Under the pieces are notes generated by a model. That model saw only the letters and a program-made list of their open reading frames with translations. It did no database searches and was not told the origin of the DNA. DNA of 6,338 bases, from assembly GCA_003978675.1 (NCBI GenBank), contig QNYP01000092.1, positions 1 to 6,338 on the forward strand, given 5' to 3'. This DNA comes from Hydrogenothermus sp. Lineage in GTDB: Bacteria; Aquificota; Aquificia; Aquificales; Hydrogenothermaceae. Position 1 is the stretch's first letter, and each line of letters starts with the position of its first letter. Shown in pieces: positions 6,296 to 6,338 of this stretch. A program made the translations under genes and the position numbers.

Positions 6296-6338
6296 ATTTC
6301 CTCCTAATTTTTTTGGTATATTTTCAAATGATATAGGA
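6254..6338. repeat. perfect 31-bp inverted repeat flanking the mreB translation start
   Basis: Bases 6254-6284 are the exact reverse complement of 6308-6338 (for example TCCTATATCATTTG at 6254-6267 against CAAATGATATAGGA at 6325-6338), with a 23-nt spacer 6285-6307. The left arm is mreB codons 5-14 plus the last base of codon 4; the right arm is the mreB leader. The match stops at 6285/6307 on the inside and is cut by the window end on the outside, so its full length is unknown. It may be a real leader hairpin or a fold-back artefact at a contig end. Confidence 0.95.
6300..6305 (-). promoter_or_regulatory. ribosome binding site of mreB
   Basis: Read on the minus strand, AGGAGG is a full-strength Shine-Dalgarno, separated from the ATG at 6295 by only four bases (AAAT), slightly closer than usual. 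It is by far the strongest RBS in the operon. It lies wholly in the spacer of the 31-bp inverted repeat, so in a folded transcript both RBS and start codon would sit in the loop. Confidence 0.75.

Noticed and set aside
1..6338. CRISPR array, tRNA, rRNA or toxin-antitoxin pair
   Set aside because: I saw no regularly spaced direct repeats, no tRNA-like cloverleaf and no small unexplained gene pair. Nearly all bases are accounted for by the listed genes.

Overview
The window is AT-rich bacterial DNA, by eye about one third G+C, with Lys/Ile/Glu-rich proteins. Protein style and a lone trpA outside a trp operon suggest a thermophilic Aquificales-type bacterium such as Sulfurihydrogenibium or Persephonella. 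This placement comes from memory of the families, not from a search, and is moderately confident.

Layout: (1) 1-769 is the right part of an IS200/IS605-type element. It holds a TnpB (OrfB) gene cut off on its 5' side by the window edge. The last ~130 nt fold into a run of hairpins, as expected for a TnpB-associated omega/right-end RNA ending at the element's right end. (2) 770-841 is a short intergenic stretch with a perfect TATAAT box and a Shine-Dalgarno sequence for the next gene. (3) 842-2226 (+) is a two-gene unit, trpA (tryptophan synthase alpha) and hisH (glutaminase of imidazole glycerol phosphate synthase), with a 4-nt GTGA overlap. (4) 2223-6295 (-) is a compact cell-shape operon in the order mreB, mreC, mreD, mrdA (PBP2), with every junction overlapping. 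It ends tail to tail with hisH, the two stop codons overlapping.

How the genes work together: MreB filaments beneath the membrane, together with MreC and MreD, position and activate the transpeptidase PBP2 for side-wall peptidoglycan synthesis. The usual partner glycosyltransferase RodA is not in the window. TrpA and HisH belong to two amino-acid pathways (Trp and His) and appear to be co-transcribed.

The core genes are intact and ordinary. The observations most worth following are: a perfect 31-bp inverted repeat that brackets the mreB start codon and ribosome binding site and runs exactly to the last base of the window (real leader hairpin or fold-back/assembly artefact); the zinc-finger-less TnpB whose usual RuvC-II glutamate position is a glycine; and the predicted omega RNA whose guide would read into the trpA upstream region. 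I see no convincing new multi-gene system here.
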